Below, piece by piece: positions 36,256 through 46,567 of a stretch of DNA of 64,000 nt. Made by a program: the position numbers and the translations under genes. The notes under the pieces were generated by a model, which was not told the origin of the DNA, made no database searches, and saw only the letters and a list, made by a program, of their open reading frames with translations. Position 1 is the first letter of the stretch. Each line of letters starts with the position of its first letter. This stretch comes from Dryococelus australis (Eukaryota; Arthropoda; Insecta; Phasmatodea; Phasmatidae), in the NCBI GenBank assembly GCA_029891345.1, contig CM056993.1, positions 275,704,900 to 275,768,899 of the forward strand, written 5' to 3'.

Positions 36256-36496
36256 GAGAGAATATATCAGTAATATTAAAATAGTACAGAAATATGTTAA
36301 ATTGCAAAACACACACATTATTTCTCAGTGCAAATATGCTATACATTACAATCATTTATGGGGAAACTCCCAGTCTCGCTGATACTTTACCACCTAAAAT
36401 AAATTGCCGGCGCGCCTTGAATCATTGTTTTAGGTATTTATTACCCTACTGACGCTGGGACTCTGGGTCGGTGCATAATGTTTGGCTAATATGTAA

Positions 36497-36775
36497 ACAT
36501 TGTACGAGCAATCAGAGACACAAGTATGAAAACACTATTTTGACACAATCAATTTTATCCCTTACTCAACTTGCTGGACTATCCAAACACTTACGAGGCC
36601 CCAACCAGTTTAATACACGAACACTGATAATATAAACATTGTATGAGCAATCACCGACACACATATCTATGTAAACAACTTTTCTGAAGCAATTAATCAG
36701 TTATATCCCAAGCTCAACTTGCTGAACTAAACACAGACTTTAACAAGAGACTTCAGCCAGTTTAGTAGACGAATG
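36497..36775 (+). repeat. Diverged tandem duplication of ~140 bp
   Basis: Two successive copies (about 36,497-36,628 and 36,630-36,775) share, in order, TAAACATTGTA(C/T)GAGCAATCA, CGACACA-like sequence, CAACTTGCTG(G/A)ACTA, and CCAGTTTA(A/G)TA(C/G)ACGAA. Confidence 0.7.
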
Positions 36776-36914
36776 TGGAATTTGAAAACATTGTTTACTT
36801 TTATTTTTCGAAGGTGTCGCTCCAACATAAAGAAACCTGCACCTTTCAGGTAAAGGGCTATCAAACTTCGCAAGGCCCTTCAGTGTACAAGATTATAAAT
36901 AGCAGCTACGACAC

Positions 36915-37281
36915 TCAAGTGACTTCATTCTTGGTCTTGTGGAAGCAAATTTGGGTTGCGAAAATCCCTTTTTTCTGAAAAGGTTGGAACACACTATTCT
37001 CGTGTAGGTATAAACCGCCAGTCCAATTTTCTTCGTTACATCCAGGTCTGCTCTTACATTTCTGCACCCATTGCTTACACCTAGAAAAAAACAAAACAGT
37101 ATTTAAGTAAATTAAGGTTTGTGTGGACGTAATTTGCAATAAATACACGAATGGTAAATGTTATCCACTACAGCTCGTGTACTTACCGACTTTCGTCCTT
37201 TGAAAATCTTAAAAAGGACTTGGTGTAGTTCGCAACGTTGTAATTATTGCAGCCAAAAACTACACAAATCTTTCCTGCCAT
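36915..37281 (-). CDS. THAP-like zinc-finger gene start, two exons with intron
   Basis: Exon 1 (37,281 down to 37,187) begins MAGKICVVFGCNNYNVANYT and continues KSFLRFSKDESR. This is the typical THAP N-terminus, in which a C-x4-C pair after a short start is followed by a hydrophobic-Arg-Phe-x-KD segment. It ends at a canonical donor (CG|GTAAGT). A 106-base intron runs to a TTTTTTTCTAG acceptor, and exon 2 (37,080 down to 36,915) resumes in frame with CKQWVQKC, the conserved THAP W region. The expected downstream C-x2-H pair is not clear, and the frame stops at 36,915. The gene may be truncated, degenerate or continue by other splicing. THAP domains are DNA-binding modules of host regulators and P-type transposases. 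Confidence 0.5.
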
Positions 37282-37993
37282 AATAAATAACCACTCAAGC
37301 GAAAAAATGCTGAATTAAAATGCATCAAAAATACTCCAAACTACCCATTCAATGCACAGCTTATTATCGTACGAACAGCACAGACCGCTAGAAGCACTGG
37401 CATCGGTGTCTCGCGTTTTTTTCGGCTACTTTCCCATATTTTCCTTCTACTATATTTGTTTTTGCCCCGTGAAGCTACAAAATGGAAGATTAATCTGGGT
37501 ACAAAACATTAAACAGTATCGCATAAGGATCTTTATCTCTCTGTATTCGGTGTCATATAACAAAGACACGTATGTATGAATTACTGCGTTATTGACTTCA
37601 ACATTCCGCCATTGCTTTTAAACTACTGGTATTGCGACCCAGTGCTTCCAGCAAGAGAGCTTTGTGTAACGGAATATTGGTGGTCTTAGCTGTTATCAAA
37701 CTGAATGTCACAAGTAGCAAGTAGCTATGCCGTTTGAATAATAAAACAACTTACGCAAGTAATAAATACGAGCAGATTCTTGCGCAACAGGCATGGAAAT
37801 AATACGTGCATCTTTCAATGGGAAGTAACTTCCTTGAAACTCAAGTTAGGCCTTCATAAAATACACAAACACACAACTATGTATAAATACGTATATTTCC
37901 TAGCCGCCCACTCCAATCCCCCTTACCGTCTCACACACTGCCACAAGCATGCCAGATATTCCTTAACTGTGTGACTACTGAACCATATTTTTC

Positions 37994-37999
<6 letters not shown>

Positions 38000-38040
<41 letters not shown>

Positions 38041-38063
38041 GTGTGTATATGTGTATATGTGTA

Positions 38064-38134
<71 letters not shown>

Positions 38135-38145
38135 ATATATATATA

Positions 38146-38201
<56 letters not shown>
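38000..38201. repeat. Compound (TA)n/(TG)n microsatellite
   Basis: Long TA tracts (about 38,000-38,037 and 38,075-38,145) are separated by a mixed TG/TA block and followed by about 27 TG units. The overlapping frames made of Ile/Tyr/Thr/His/Val/Cys repeats are artefacts of this tract. Confidence 0.95.
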
Positions 38202-38204
<3 letters not shown>

Positions 38205-38542
38205 AAACGCAGTTTTACCTCGAAAACTAGACGTCAGCGTTGAACGCAGTGAATGCAGGTTCGCCGCAACGCGGATGTATTGGATCAGCACCGCATTCTC
38301 ATTTAAACACGGAAGTTCCATTAACGACGTGAGGGTGGACAACCTCCACTGAAACAGCTTCAGCTACTGGTTTCCCCTCTGTGCCCCTGGGATACGTTCA
38401 CCTGCGGCCTCCCGCGAAATAGGATCGCAGATCCTGCTACAAGACCACCACGTCATTCGTCGACAGCTTACTGTTGCCAGCTGGTAACGTTTTGGATCGC
38501 CCCAGAGCAGAGGTGCGGGATAAGCCATACTTCTCCTTCAAA

Positions 38543-38960
38543 GGGGCTGTGGTAGTGTAGCAGTCGGGTTACCCGCCTCCCACTAAAACGAACCGGGTTT
38601 CGATTCCCGGCAGGGTTCGCCCGGATTCTCGTATGTAGTAAACGTTGCCATTGGCTGGCGTGCTATCTTGGGGTGCTCCCGCTGCCCCCGCCTCCTGCAT
38701 TCCGACGCTGCTCCATCTGTATCGCGTTACATCCTCACCGGCGAGTAAGACTCTCCTTCAAGCAAAGGTATACACAGTTGTCACTTATTCGCCATTCCGT
38801 CAAGCATATTCGGATCTCGCTGTTACCAATATGTGTTTAACCGCATCTCGATGAGTACTGCGGGGTGCGGTAAGGAGACCACTAGACTGCATACACAACC
38901 TGGCAGGTTTTGCGGGCTGGAGACTATCAGCACCACTACTATGCCTTAAGTATTTGCTTT
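38543..38960 (+). mobile_element. tRNA-headed SINE-like sequence
   Basis: The first ~75 bases resemble a tRNA. A box A-like TGGTAGTGTAGCAG is followed by a T-arm ACCGGG-TTTCGATT-CCCGGC containing a box B-like GGTTTCGATTCC. A GC-rich, non-coding body follows, strongly unlike the AT-rich surroundings. The 3' limit is my estimate, and I saw no clear poly-A tail or target duplication. Transcription would be by RNA polymerase III if active (established for SINEs). Confidence 0.45.
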
Positions 38961-40750
38961 CCACCCTTAAGACGTACTTGTAGTTAAGTGTTGTATAAAT
39001 TGAAATTTCAAAAACTTTTTTTAATGGAGTTAATGTTGTAAAATAAATATACTCGTTTTCTATAAGGACTTAATTATATGCCCATGAGGTTCGTTAGATT
39101 ATTTGGCCGAGTTTTTTGAAAGTTCGGACATTTTCCTTGAGTTGTTCATGAAACATTCAACTATTCAAACTTACGCAATACCCGCTAGTGATACCATTTT
39201 TTTTCAATACTTGCTTTTGCTCTAACCCCCTCCCTTTACTGCACTAGCACCAACCCACTTTTAAACTTATCTGCGTTGCCATAACCTGTCAGCATCTGCC
39301 TTTATATTTTTCATGTACCCTACCCTCCTTGACCGCATGCCTTACCATACTGGATATATCCCACTTTCGACCTCCTTTTCACTCTCGTACTCAACCTCTT
39401 ATACGTTCTTTGCGATTCCCAAACCATTTAATTTATGATGATTATAATTGGTTTGTGCCACACCCTAACTAACCAATTCCATTTCCAAAATCACTTTACC
39501 TACTTCCCCCTTAAGTACTGTTTTATCATATTATAAGGCTTCATTCTTAGCATGTACAGCATCCTTTTTGACCGCTTCCATTCCATGACTATTCTACCCC
39601 CCAACCACCCCACCACCACCCTCAAAAGTTAAACCTTCTCTTTTTTTTGCCAAATTGCCATTCCCAAACCGTATAAGATAAGAGCTTCGTACTTCAACAG
39701 TGCGATAACTGGCATGACAGCATTAATCATCATTAAGACTATATTTTGCCTCCCCCCCTCCCTCAGAAACCTAGCCCCTTTACTTTGCCCTTTTGCCATT
39801 TCCGAACAATTTAAATTATGGAATTTCATAATTAGTATTTACCCCACCATCCATGAAAAATTTATTTTACGTAACATCGCGACTCATTTCTTCTAACGGC
39901 ACGCCTTATAAGTTGTCGCATTGCATCAAGTTCCATGGCATTGCCCCAAACGACCCGAAATCTTTGAAAAAGTTCCATGTCTTAAACTGCATGCATCGAC
40001 ACATTACACACACGCACCTAAACACTGGCCAGCCTGCTTTTATCGTACACATTACATACACGCACATAAATACTGGCCAGCCTGCTTTTTGTGACTCCAT
40101 TTTATGCCGAATTTAACTCACTTATGCCATTGCTACGAAACACTGAAAATTATACTGAGTTCCATGTTTTCACAATCCATTCGCAACTGCTTAACTGTCG
40201 CTGTGGACGAAATAAAGAGCAGTTAAAATCAATATAACTGAAAGTTGATATTCTAATACTGTTTTATTTCATATTATCAACTTTGAATACCAGTCGTTTT
40301 AGAACATCCACCGAATTAAATCGTGCACTCGTTGTTGTTAGAAACCTGATGGTAGCCTAATTAATTTTCAAAGATGTTAGTTCTGAACACAACTTTTAAT
40401 GTTTCTTATTACATGCGCACTGGAAAATTGTGCCTTTCTTATAGCAAAATGTTGCCTCAGTCGATTGTACAGTTTTCCTATTGAAACATATGTGCAAAAA
40501 TTTCAATTTTATTACATAGATTACTTTAAAGTTGCAATTTTCCCAAAATTGCAAAAGTTATTGAACAGAAAATTATTAATGAAATAACGTCAAATTTATT
40601 TGTGAGTTGGAGTTTGGTAATATAAATTAAATTAAAAGATATCTTTCTTAAAATTTACTCCTTGCCAAAAAAAATTATGCTCCCCATAATGAAATCATCG
40701 CATTCATGCCAGCATTTATAAGTTTAATGATGCGTACGAAAGAAGTGATT
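38960..40750. other. Non-coding region, no gene supported
   Basis: Pyrimidine-rich, AT-rich sequence. A short tandem duplication of CA(C/T)ATTACA(C/T)ACACGCAC(C/A)TAAA-ACTGGCCAGCCTGCTTTT occurs at about 40,000-40,090. Nothing else stands out. Confidence 0.4.
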
Positions 40751-40755
40751 ACAAT

Positions 40756-41103
40756 TTATACGATTGCATGAGGACAATGTTTCGCTCTTGTGTGAGCAAT
40801 GGCATATTTAGTACCTGTGAGACCTCTTCGTGCATGGATACACGCGTCAGTATATTCATGTATGAAATCAAACATACGCCGAATTTTATGCTGCGAGGTT
40901 ATTTGCACACAGTTATGGTAATTCATTCTCCACATGACCAACACTTCAACATGGAGAAAGCTTATGCGCCATCCGATCGAACAAATATTCTCTGGGTTAC
41001 ACATCAGGTGACTGGGAAAGGTATAGCAGTGTTGAAACATGTAAAAACTCCTGGGAAACGGTGTCTGTGTGAGTGACCTATATCGTTTTAGAAACTGGTT
41101 CAT
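40756..41103 (-). other. Antiparallel open frames of unknown status
   Basis: A 115-codon frame on the minus strand and a 102-codon frame on the plus strand (40,768-41,076) overlap completely. Local GC content is higher than in the flanks. Neither shows a known domain. At most one is likely to be real, and I cannot choose between them. Confidence 0.2.
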
Positions 41104-41515
41104 GGAAGCTCAGCCATTGACTAAAGATGAGGAAGACCGCTTATTCGTCTTCTGCGCATGTACCCAACATTTACCTACCCCAAAGGAACACAACTGTCAA
41201 AGTCACATTCTCAACAATGATGAATCTGTTTGTTTATATCTGAATTTTTAAATGGCAAGCATTATTATATTAATATAATGCTTTTACCAGTTTGAATTTA
41301 ATCAAAAAGCATTACCAGTTGGTTGGAGGAAGTACAAAAACAACTGAAAAGCACTTGTTCGAACAGTGTTCGAAACTCAAACCCAATTCACGCTATTTTT
41401 GCTAGACGTATTGGCAGATAAGCAGTTCAACGTTTCGACACACGGAGATTGGTTGTGCGCTGCCAGCGAGATCGGTCTACTTCATATTTAATCTATGAGC
41501 TCAGCCAGGAAAGGT

Positions 41516-41521
41516 AGTACA
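41516..41521. repeat. Left target-site duplication of element B
   Basis: AGTACA directly before the terminus. The right counterpart is AGTACT (52,939-52,944), a 5/6 match. Shifting by one base gives TAGTAC on both sides, a perfect 6-bp match. Confidence 0.65.
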
Positions 41522-41738
41522 AGTAGATATAAAAGGCCGATCCTGGACCACCTCATATAAAATCTCAATAAAACCAAACATTTTAAGCAAAAAATCGAGA
41601 ATTTTTTTTATAGTTTTCAAGCAACCTTTTCACGTTTCTAGAAACAACAATTTTCGATAAAAAAAAAAAAAATTCCAATTATTTCAAATACGATCGTTCT
41701 GGATTTGTCTTAATTTAAAAAACAGCAAATTTTAATTT
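41522..41738 (+). repeat. Element B left terminal inverted repeat
   Basis: Pairs with 52,672-52,938. Landmarks from the end inward are AGTAGATAT, CGATCCTGGACCACCTCA, TTTTCAAGCAA, TTTTCACGTTTCTAGAAACAA, ACGATCGT and AAAACAGCAAATT. Confidence 0.9.
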
Positions 41739-41799
41739 AAAATCAAATTAAGTATAAAAAAGATAATTGATAGATACAAATTAATAGAATTTATATATT

Positions 41800-42096
41800 T
41801 TAAGCCAATCCTAAATCGTGCATTGAATTTCCAATTTTCATTTCTTTTAAACCTTTATATAATATATAATTTTGATTCTCATTTAATAATTTTATAGCAT
41901 TTTTATCAAACATACTCACATAACGATCTGGTAATTTCATATTTACTCTCTAGAATACAAGTAATTTTTTTCCAAACTTAGAATCATAAAATTGAAATTC
42001 GATAGCAACATACTTTTATCTTTTTCTAGGTCTTATAGTTTAGTCAATTCATATGAATTGTTAAACTTGACGTGCAGCTATTCCAGTTTTGTTCAT
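41800..42096 (-). pseudogene. Small Polinton-type ORF (element B)
   Basis: A single 99-codon frame from ATG at 42,096 to TAA at 41,800 with several in-frame stops. The readable part, KYVAIEFQFYDSKFG and then MKLPDRYVSMFDKNAIKLL, resembles small proteins that I recall next to the ends of other arthropod Polintons (beta-strand-rich segment, then an LP-x-R-Y/F motif). Their function is not established. It lies just inside the left TIR and is transcribed towards it. Confidence 0.4.
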
Positions 42097-42249
42097 TAAA
42101 AAGAAAAAATTTAACAATGAAAAGAATTAAAAGTAAAATAGAAATAAAAATAATAATATTAAAATAATAAAATAAATATAATACAGAAATTAAAATTAAA
42201 ATTTTTTATTGTTAATTTTTTCTTTTAAATAAACACATCATGTAATCCC

Positions 42250-42886
42250 TGCATGCCAGCTATGAAATTCTTAAACAATGTAAAAAGTGTGGCTAAGTAT
42301 TAAACGTAGAAAGTTTTCCACCACATAAACACACATAAGATAAGCATATTAACACCTGCAAAAAATGTTGCAGAGAATATGTTATACGTCATTATGAGTT
42401 TTAAAAAATTAAGAGAACGTACTATGTGAATGTGAAAATTACGTTAGTTAACCATATCTCAAAAAACATAAAAACACTAAAATACACAATAAAAATGAAA
42501 TTCAACATGGTGATTACTCAACTAAGCCATGTGTAGTATGTAAAAAAAAATCTATTGATTCATTTTATCCTCGTAAGGCTACTTTAGACAAACTTACAAC
42601 AAAATGTAAAAATAGTTCTAGTGAATATGGTAAAAATCACTATGCATTAAAAAAAGAGAAATTACTATGCGAATGTGGAAAATATCTTTATAATACTCAA
42701 ATCGAAAAGCATAGAAATAGTAAACCGCACAATACAGCAGTTGGTATTCTAAATTATAATCAACATGATAATCTCCCAACAAAGACATGTACAGTATGTA
42801 ATGAGAGTAAATACATAAAATTATTATCTTATAATAAAATTTGTAAGGACAAACATACAACTATGTGTAAGAAATGTTTTAGTTAA
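42250..42886 (+). pseudogene. Zinc-finger/CxxC ORF (element B)
   Basis: From 42,425 to the TAA at 42,886 one frame of 154 codons contains a single in-frame stop. It has two similar finger-like units, CECENY...KKHKNTKIH and CECGKYLYNTQIEKHRNSKPH-like. Each is followed by CxxC pairs (PCVVCKKKSIDSFYPRKATL and TCTVCNESKYIKLL) and ends MCKKCFS. Upstream (about 42,250-42,400) an older CKKC...CKKCCREYV copy is visible in another frame, so the protein was longer. The pattern suggests zinc binding, perhaps nucleic-acid binding (inference). It is not a core Polinton gene. Confidence 0.6.
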
Positions 42887-43029
42887 TATCTTAAGAGTTA
42901 TCGTCTTTACAAGAAGTTACCTAGTTAAAAACGATTTCGTTATTATTAATTATTTAATAGTTTGTTCTATTTTATTCCATTATTTTTATTTTTTTTCGTA
43001 TTTTTCATTTTTCATTTAATAATTTTTTT

Positions 43030-43051
43030 TTCTTTATAAATAAATAATAAA
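43030..43051 (+). promoter_or_regulatory. TATA-like element before the SAP-like ORF
   Basis: TTATAAATAAATAATAAA ends directly at the ATG at 43,052. A similar TTATAAATAAAA precedes the ATG at 52,368, and TATATAA precedes the minus-strand ATG at 49,356. In DNA this AT-rich such matches are weak evidence on their own. Confidence 0.25.
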
Positions 43052-43552
43052 ATGTCGGCGAACAATCTTGCAGTTGAGTTGGGCGAGAAGAGAGTGAGAG
43101 AATTTAGAATTATAGCAAAAGGATATAAAATTAAATATTGGTACAATCTAAGGAAATCTGATTTAATTTCAGCTCTTCTACCATCTTTTACAAATTAAGA
43201 AAGATAAAGAATCTTTGCACATTTACCATATTCACATGCCACTGTTAGAGAAATATATTCAAACGATATAAATTAATTAAAAGAAATATTTCCATTCCCT
43301 AATAATGTATTTGTAAAGCTTAGAAATAAAAGTAAGTGGACAGCAGAATGGATAACAAAGAATAATTTTACAAATTTTCCTTTATCAGACGTTAATACAA
43401 GGGAGAGAGAAAAGAATTAAAGTAAATATTCCCCTATTCTACTAACGTGTTTGTTAATAAAAGAAACACAAGAACCAATAAAATTTACAGAATTAATTCA
43501 GCTTTTAAATCCAGACTATCAACATACAACATTGAAAATTTCTTTAGTTTAA
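43052..43552 (+). pseudogene. SAP-like domain ORF (element B)
   Basis: One 167-codon frame from ATG to TAA with several internal stops. The N-terminus (about residues 8-40) has the two-helix SAP/Rho_N-like pattern FRIIAKGYKIKYWYNLRKSD followed by LISALL. Such a module often precedes or begins the polymerase gene in Polintons. The C-terminal part (EPIKFTELIQLL...) is not recognised. A role in DNA binding is an inference from the fold. Confidence 0.5.
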
Positions 43553-43584
43553 TACTGCTTAATAATTTTTTTTTTTAACTTCTG

Positions 43585-45437
43585 TAAATATAAGGTTTTT
43601 GAGGCAATACGCAATCATCTTAGAACACCTAGAGGGCTGAAAACTGGCATTGCATTATATGCCAATTGTCATAAACAAGAAAAGAATCAAGTAGAATTAT
43701 TTACATTTCGGTCATATAATCACACAATATTAAATGAAGGAGAAATTGTAAAGATTTATTAAATTATAAAACAGGAATTACTTATTCAATTTTCTGAATT
43801 CCAAAAAAGAGGCTCAGGATGGGCTAATTAGCAATAAATAAGTATAATCCATGAAATGGAGCATGATATATTGAACTACCAGAACATATTATGAATAAAA
43901 ATCCATGGATTAATGTGAAGAATTACGTTCAAAAATGTTTTCTTTGGTCAATAAAGCCTTCATTGTTTCCAGCAGACAATCATTCAGATGAGTAACTAAA
44001 TATAAAAATGTGGGGCTTGATATAGATAAAGTAAGAGATAAATATGAATATCCTGTTAAAATCGGTGAAAAACAGAAAATAGAAACTCAAATTGATACAA
44101 CTATAAATGTATACTCTACTGATGGTAAGAAGTCTATGGTATATCCATTAAAACTTAAAAACAAAACCAAAAAGACTGAACATATACATTTAATTTATTT
44201 CAATAATGATACAAACTCACGCTACTGTTCGATAAAATATTTATCTAAGTTACTTTCTGCACAAAAAAATAAATAAAACTTATTTATGTGAAACGTGCCT
44301 TCGATTTTTTAATTCTCAATAAAGATCAAATAAACATACAGAAGACTGTTCTAAAAATGAATCAGCAAGAATTATTATACCCCAGGGCGACGGAGATGTA
44401 TCATGGTTTAAAAATTTTCAACATACAATGAAAGTTCCTTTTGCGATATATGCAGATTTTGAATCAATATTAAAGAAAATATCAACCACTAAACCTGACC
44501 GAAGAGAAATAAAAAAATTTTAATCAGTCCAAAAATATCCAGTTTTAATAGAGCAAGAATTTGATAATGGTTTTTGTAGAGAAGTGCTTAAAGAGAGATA
44601 ATTACAATCTTACTAATGATCAAATAAATAACATTGATTTAACGTTAAATGATGAATCGTACATGATGAATAACCAGTTACACGAAGGTTTTGGTTATTG
44701 TTATTATATTGTGTGTAATTATGGCGATTATAAAGAGCCTGTAGTATATCGTGGTCTAGATGCACATAGACTGTTTATACAACATATGAAAAGAGAAGTA
44801 GAAGAAATTGGGGAAATATATTCACAAATTGAGCCATTGCATCCACTAACAAAAGAAGAAATGTGACTTATAATAAATCTAAAAATTGTACTAATTGTGT
44901 GTGTGTGGGGGGGGGGGGGTATATGGATAAAATATATTTTAAAAAGTCACCATTATCATTTAACTGTAAAATACATCAGCTCAGTATGCGGTGGTTACAA
45001 CCTAGCTTTACAATTACTCAATTTTGTTCCAATTTATTTTCATAATTTAGCTGGATATTATATTCGTATATTTATTAAAGAGCTAGGATATGATGATAAA
45101 GATGTAGATTTAATTGCAAATAATGAAGGAAAGTTTATTACTTCTGGTGAAAAAAAAATTTTTTTTAATGAGATTTATAGACACCTTTAAATTTATGGCC
45201 CCATTAGCGAGAAATTTCCTCATTTGCCAAATATAATAGTCTGCTTGTATACATTCCAATGGTTTACTGTGTTTCATTACCAATGAAACTTTCATCTAAT
45301 ATAATGAATTTACATCGAAATTGACTAGAGTTGGTAAAAATAGCATCTCATTGTTTGTTATAAAGTGTGAATCATATAACGAAATTATAAATAAAATGAA
45401 AGATATTGTTAATGATTTAGAAAATTTACCTCCTTAA
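43585..45437 (+). pseudogene. Polinton PolB, N-terminal/exonuclease half only
   Basis: Segments align in order with Polinton PolB. They are an N-terminal region with GSGWAN near 43,815, IELPEHIMNKNPWINVKN and QKCFLWSI (about 43,875-43,960), and a helical region at 44,010-44,276. Exonuclease motif I, PFAIYADFESILKK, lies at about 44,437-44,480. A GFGYCYYIVC...YRGLDAHR block lies at about 44,685-44,770. Exonuclease II, FVPIYFHNLAGYY, lies at about 45,020-45,060, with the usual Asp replaced by Tyr. A LRFIDTFKFM remnant lies near 45,180. The endonuclease-VII-like insert is largely lost around a poly-G run (44,908-44,920). No palm-domain motifs follow; the frame ends at 45,437 before a (TA)n tract. 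Confidence 0.85.
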
Positions 45438-45489
45438 GCTATATTATTTACTTTTATTTTTCTTTAATTTTTCATTTCCTTATTTGAAA

Positions 45490-45496
<7 letters not shown>

Positions 45497-45574
<78 letters not shown>
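45497..45574. repeat. (TA)n microsatellite
   Basis: About 38 TA units between the polymerase remnant and the BRO gene, exactly where the polymerase catalytic half would be expected. Confidence 0.95.
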
Positions 45575-45578
<4 letters not shown>

Positions 45579-45629
45579 AACGTATTTACTATTTGCTAAT
45601 TTCACTTGCACATAATTTCACATATCAAA

Positions 45630-46567
45630 ATGCATCCAATTCTAGACATAAATAAGAACAAGCTTATTTACTATTGTAAACAAGTTTTTATGATTATCGA
45701 GGAGGAAAATAATCCTTGGTTTAAAGGAACGGCTGTAACTAGACTATTGGAATACAAAAAACCATGTAATTCATTATATTATATATTTGGTAATGACGAT
45801 AAAAAGAAATTTACAGATTTTAAAGGCATCCCTAAAAATAGGGACACCTTTCAACACACAGCCAAATACTATATTTATCAATGAATCGGTGTTGTATAAG
45901 TTAATATTTAGATCAAATATGTCTTTAGCTGAAAATTTCACTTAATAGGTAACTAAAGAAGTTATTCCTTCAATTAGAAAACAAGGTGAATATAAGGTTT
46001 AAAAAGATATAAAAGATATATCATATGAAAAAGAAAAGAAATTAAGTTAACCATTTTTTAAATGAACAAAATTGAAGTTAATAATTTTTAAAAAACATAA
46101 ATAAATATTAAAGATGAACATGTGGAAAATTTAAGAGAGTCAGTTCAAATGGCTTTAAATTTAATTGCTCGCATAAATGACGAAATCAGAGAAATTACTC
46201 CTCATGTACAACAAACACAAAAACAAAATTAAAATCCAACTTTCATTCTTTTAAAATTATTTGATGATGATTGTCAATATGATTATTATGGTATTAGAAC
46301 TCAAAGTAAAATGTTGAAAGACAATTGTACAGAATTGAAGATAGACATCCAAATTGTGAACAATTATTGAGATTTAAATATATTCCAAATTCTATCAATT
46401 TATATAAAATAATCAAAGAAACATTGAATGGCCACATTGTGAGATTTCATAACTATTATAAAATTGGTGGAAATAACTGTACTCAACAAAAATTTATTAA
46501 TGCTGTTTATAATCTTCATCGAATTGAGTTAGGAGCTAATATTTATTTTAATATTATTATATTTTAG
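45630..46567 (+). pseudogene. BRO-N domain protein with viral-type C-terminal domain (element B)
   Basis: The ATG-initiated frame to 45,884 carries the BRO-N/antirepressor pattern NNPWFKGTAVTRLLEYKKP with NDDKKKF. After a frameshift it continues with NTIFINESVLYKLIFRSNMS and EVIPSIRKQGEYK, the conserved end of the BRO-N fold. A helical linker (NLIARINDEIREI) follows. The C-terminal part (46,325-46,567: HPNCEQLLRFKYIPNSINLY...) resembles the T5orf172/DUF3627-type tail found with BRO domains in large DNA viruses. BRO proteins bind DNA. The gene ends tail-to-tail with the integrase, overlapping by 11 bases. It is not part of the canonical Polinton set. Confidence 0.75.

Noticed and set aside
37923-38342. 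139-codon minus-strand frame of His/Thr/Ile/Tyr repeats and its plus-strand counterparts
   Set aside because: Entirely a product of the (TA)n/(TG)n microsatellite.
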